This document shows, piece after piece, positions 61,401 to 64,000 of a stretch of 64,000 nt of DNA. The position numbers and the translations under genes were made by a program. The DNA comes from Labia minor (taxonomy: Eukaryota > Arthropoda > Insecta > Dermaptera > Spongiphoridae). The stretch is from the NCBI GenBank assembly GCA_963082975.1, contig OY720350.1, positions 44,532,734 to 44,596,733 on the forward strand. The letters run 5' to 3'. The notes under the pieces are model-generated. The model was not told the origin of the DNA. It made no database searches and saw only the letters and a list, made by a program, of their open reading frames with translations. The stretch's first letter is position 1, and each line of letters opens with the position of its first letter.

Positions 61401-62141
61401 TTCTAAATGAACAATATTGATTATTGAATTTATCTGTTACATTTCCTTCTATTCATATTTTAGGCAAAAGATACTGTTTTTATAGTGGATAATTTAAAAT
61501 TATCTTCAAAAGGAACATTTCTCGAAGAGGTAAGGAATAGAATTAATTTTAAAAATAAAAATAAATTTTATTATATTCATATTTATTGATTAACACACTA
61601 TGAGCGGGGCGGGTATTTGTACCCGTTGCGGGGACTGCCACTTATAAGCGGGGCGGGTATTTATACCCGTTGCCACTTATATAATATATATTTTCCCTTG
61701 TGTCACTTAAAATTACTTATTTTAAACGATAACTAATATATATCCCTCATATAAGTGGCAACGGGTACAAATACCCGCCCCGCTCATAGTGTGTTAACTA
61801 TATTTAACCGTTATTTACATAAGAAAATTGAAGTAATATGTTTTACCATAATATGAAACCAGGTTAAGTATTTCTATTTTCTTTTAGCTAAGAACTTTCT
61901 CAGAGATTCTAACACATAATTCAGATTTTGAATTTACTGCAGGGAATCTATTTTCTTTTGATTTCAAATTATTATATCAGGTGAGTTTTTCGAGGTGTTG
62001 ATTAATTGAAATAATTAAATAATTTTAACGTTTTTTTATGTTCAAATATTGATCTATATTGAATTTTAATCTCAACAGATGTCCGGATCCATTACAACTT
62101 ATTTAGTAATTCTATTTCAATTTCATAATTTAAAAGAATAA
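58410..62141 (+). CDS. Gustatory receptor family member 2, 362 aa
   Basis: Tandem paralogue of gene 1 with the same seven exons and identical exon lengths: 58410-58646, 58713-58946, 60424-60579, 61065-61304, 61464-61529, 61888-61980, 62079-62141. By eye the proteins are about 78 percent identical, rising to about 92 percent over exons 5-7. All splice sites are canonical, including GTAAGT at intron 4. It ends with SGSITTYLVILFQFHNLKE, containing the family TYhhhhhQF signature. Intron 1 (66 nt) has no in-frame stop and a length divisible by three, so retention would insert 22 residues after helix 1. Introns 2 and 5 carry a mariner remnant, repeat B5 and a piggyBac-like MITE. It looks functional; the ligand is unknown. 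Confidence 0.88.
59187..59540 (-). mobile_element. mariner transposase C-terminal remnant
   Basis: The right-hand terminus, read on the plus strand, is TACGAGGGCAATTCACAAAG. The minus strand then encodes QAADFYEEGISKLVHRYHKC followed by LKFFGDYVEK and a stop, the usual C-terminus of mariner transposases. The rest is frameshifted or missing. It lies in receptor gene 2 intron 2, antisense to the host gene. Confidence 0.7.
59660..60290 (+). mobile_element. Repeat family B copy B5
   Basis: Complete copy with the longest microsatellite (GTCCGTCCGTCCGTCCGT near 59785-59826), both subterminal repeats and the terminal hairpin. It lies in intron 2 of receptor gene 2, in the sense orientation. Confidence 0.8.
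61594..61793. mobile_element. piggyBac-like MITE, 200 bp, at TTAA
   Basis: Ends CACACTATGAGCGGGGCGGG and its inverse. TTAA flanks both sides (61590-61593 and 61794-61797), the piggyBac target. The left arm carries two tandem copies of GCGGGGCGGGTATTT; the right arm carries one, so one sub-repeat has been lost. It lies in receptor gene 2 intron 5. Confidence 0.85.
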
Positions 62142-62780
62142 AAATATTTATAAGTATTTTTTTTTTCTATTTTGAAAAATACAGAATAATAAAAGAAGAG
62201 ATGAATATTATATGAATGAATATTTTTTGGTTATTTATTTAATAAAATTAAAATTAATTTAATGCCAGAACTGTGGCTGATCTTAAGACAAAATGGAGCC
62301 CCTCTTACTTCCTTTGTATTAGATATATTAAAAAAAATGTGTATTACAGGATCAAATAATAATCTTTAATGGATATTTAACGTTTATTCATGTTAATTTA
62401 TTGATCTACTTATATAGTATTTTAATTTCAGCAGATTTCAAGATTGATTAAATAAAAGCTTTGAAGTTTATATATAATTTTAAAACACATGAAAGAGAAA
62501 TCACAAAATAGTTCAATATTTTACTTATAAATATAAATATTCAATTATTGTATGAAATTTTAAATAAATATTTTTATAATGTAATAAACTATAAACAATA
62601 ATAAAATCTCACTGTATGTGCTTTAAACTCAGAAAATTTTCTTGTAATTGTATTAAAATTGTAAACGTTCTTTATTTCTAATTCGACTCCAAATATCGAG
62701 CCACCACATGCAACGTCCATGCCACGGTTTGGTTCAAATACGTTATCAAATCTTTTACAGTAGAGATATATTCTTCTTAA
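62142..62780 (+). other. Spacer after receptor gene 2, possible relic of a last exon
   Basis: At about 62385-62450 the sequence GTTAATTTATTGATCTACTT, then TTTCAGCAGATTTCAAGATT, resembles the end of intron 6 and the start of exon 7 of the receptors, but the coding part is lost. The rest is AT-rich. This could be a trace of a fourth, decayed receptor copy. The evidence is weak. Confidence 0.25.
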
Positions 62781-63024
62781 CACACTATGAGCGGGGCGGG
62801 TATTTGTACCCGTTGCGGGGACTGCTACTTATAAGCGGGGCGGGTATTTATACCCGTTGCCACTTATATAATATATATTTTCCCTTGTGTCACTTAAAAT
62901 TACTTATTTTAAACGATAACTAATATATATCCCTCATATAAGTGACAACGGGTATAAATACCCGCCCCGCTTATAAGTGGCAGTCCCCGCAACGGCTACA
63001 AATACCCGCCCCGCTCATAGTGTG
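62781..63024. mobile_element. piggyBac-like MITE, 244 bp, second copy
   Basis: Same family as 61594-61793 and more complete, with two GCGGGGCGGG sub-repeats in each arm. TTAA is intact on the left (62777-62780); the right flank reads ATAG. The interior is almost identical to the first copy, so both insertions are recent. Confidence 0.8.
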
Positions 63025-63517
63025 ATAGGATAAAATTAAGAACTACTAGAGTGGGTAGTATAGCCTCGCTCTTATAAGAATATTTAATTCCTTTCTTCTT
63101 TTACATATGAAGACATTCTGCCTTTATTTTCATTTTCATTAGTCATAACTTATAATTTATTAAATTTTATTCTAGTGTATTATTAGTTATATTTAATTAT
63201 GGTAATCTTTTTGAAATTCAATAAATCTAATAGAATGATTATATTTTATGTATTTATATTGATTTAAACGAAATCAATTTCAATTATTGGATTAATACAA
63301 GATTTTAATAATTAAAATTATAATTAATAATTAATAAATCGAGATATTTTAGATTTTAATTAAGGATCGAAACATTATAGAGATGATTTTTAATTTAAAG
63401 GAAATATATTAGTACTATTTAATCATTGATTAATAAATAAATAACATAATACACATGTCATAATAAAAATATTTACAAATGATTGAGATGACATTCTAAT
63501 AAAATTAATTGTTCTAT

Positions 63518-63626
63518 ATAAAACTCTTCCAATACTCCCTTATCTAATCAATAGTTATAACAAAATTAAAAAACTGGCAAAGCTCTCTTTATTATATTTA
63601 GTATTATGTATTAAGATTTATTAAGA
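63518..63626 (+). promoter_or_regulatory. Conserved upstream block of receptor gene 3
   Basis: AAAACTCTTCCAATACTCCC, TTATCTAATCA, AAAGCTCTCTTTATTA and TTAAGA before the ATG correspond to the blocks upstream of receptors 1 and 2. It is the most diverged of the three. Confidence 0.45.
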
Positions 63627-64000
63627 ATGGACTTTTGTGAATTAACGAAAGTATCTTATTATTTAGGTAAAATTTTTAATGTTAATCATATAATAATAGA
63701 AGGAAAGCCATTTGAACGTAATTTTAAATTATCATTAAAATCGAGTCTTCTTAATACTGTAATTATATTAGTCATTTTGTTTATCATTTGTTATTACACA
63801 AATATGTTTAAACTCCCTGAAGATCCGATAACCTACACGAATACCATATTGGTCATGTTTGATCGCGTATGTATTTTTTTTTTTCTAAATTATGAAAAAA
63901 TAATTAATATTAACTGACTTCGTTTTTTTTTTCAAGTGTCTTGATCCTTTTATGGGCATAACATTTATTTTTATCAATTTTTTTATGCGCCACAGAGAAT
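63627..64000 (+). CDS. Gustatory receptor family member 3, partial (window edge)
   Basis: Third tandem paralogue. Exon 1 is 63627-63866 (80 codons, one more than in genes 1 and 2), and exon 2 starts at 63937 and runs off the window. MDFCELTKVSYYLGKIF matches the start of its neighbours. Helix 1 (about residues 43-60) and the exon 2 start CLDPFMGITFIFINFFMRHRE are recognisable but clearly more diverged. Both intron 1 sites are canonical (GTATGT ... CAAG). The gene is open as far as it can be read. Confidence 0.8.

Overview
The window is AT-rich eukaryotic DNA with short exons, small spliceosomal introns and a heavy load of transposon remnants. It is insect nuclear DNA. The evidence is a chitin-binding obstructor/CPAP3 gene, an ARMC4 (gudu) gene whose predicted length is close to insect orthologues, and gustatory receptors carrying the insect-specific C-terminal TYhhhhhQF signature. 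A hymenopteran parasitoid would fit the base composition and receptor type, but that is a guess. No prokaryotic or viral gene block was seen.

Layout. (1) 2266-18977, minus: a 7-exon obstructor-B-like gene whose large introns hold mariner, hAT, retroposon-tail and Helentron-like elements. (2) 19.0-21.4 kb: a divergent intergenic region shared with the next gene. (3) 21488-31964, plus: a 680-aa ARMC4/gudu gene reconstructed over 14 exons, with a start codon split by an intron. (4) 33281-35199, minus: a 3-exon gene for an unrecognised 119-aa secreted protein, with a likely TATA promoter and 5'UTR exon near 42.1 kb. (5) 36.5-52.5 kb: gene-poor, made of hAT elements (several with perfect 8-bp target duplications), fold-back elements and copies of a roughly 640-bp repeat. 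(6) 52684 to the window end, plus: three tandem gustatory receptor genes. Two are complete at 362 codons and 7 exons; the third runs off the edge.

Two repeat families dominate, called A (about 590 bp) and B (about 640 bp). They are unrelated in sequence but share a plan: a subterminal inverted repeat at one end, a tetranucleotide or dinucleotide microsatellite inside, and at the other end the inverse repeat followed by a terminal hairpin. This is the architecture of non-autonomous Helentrons (HINE/DINE-1-like). Classical Helitrons (TC...CTAG with A|T insertion sites) are also present.

The host genes do not form a functional pathway. obst-B acts in cuticle and chitin matrix, ARMC4 in dynein arm docking of motile cilia or sperm, and the receptors in taste or odour detection. 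The most notable host-gene observations are the split ATG of ARMC4, a GC donor site in the first receptor gene that may be disabling it, and conserved upstream blocks in all three receptors. I did not find a convincing new biological system; the best novelty candidates are the two repeat families and the receptor cluster.
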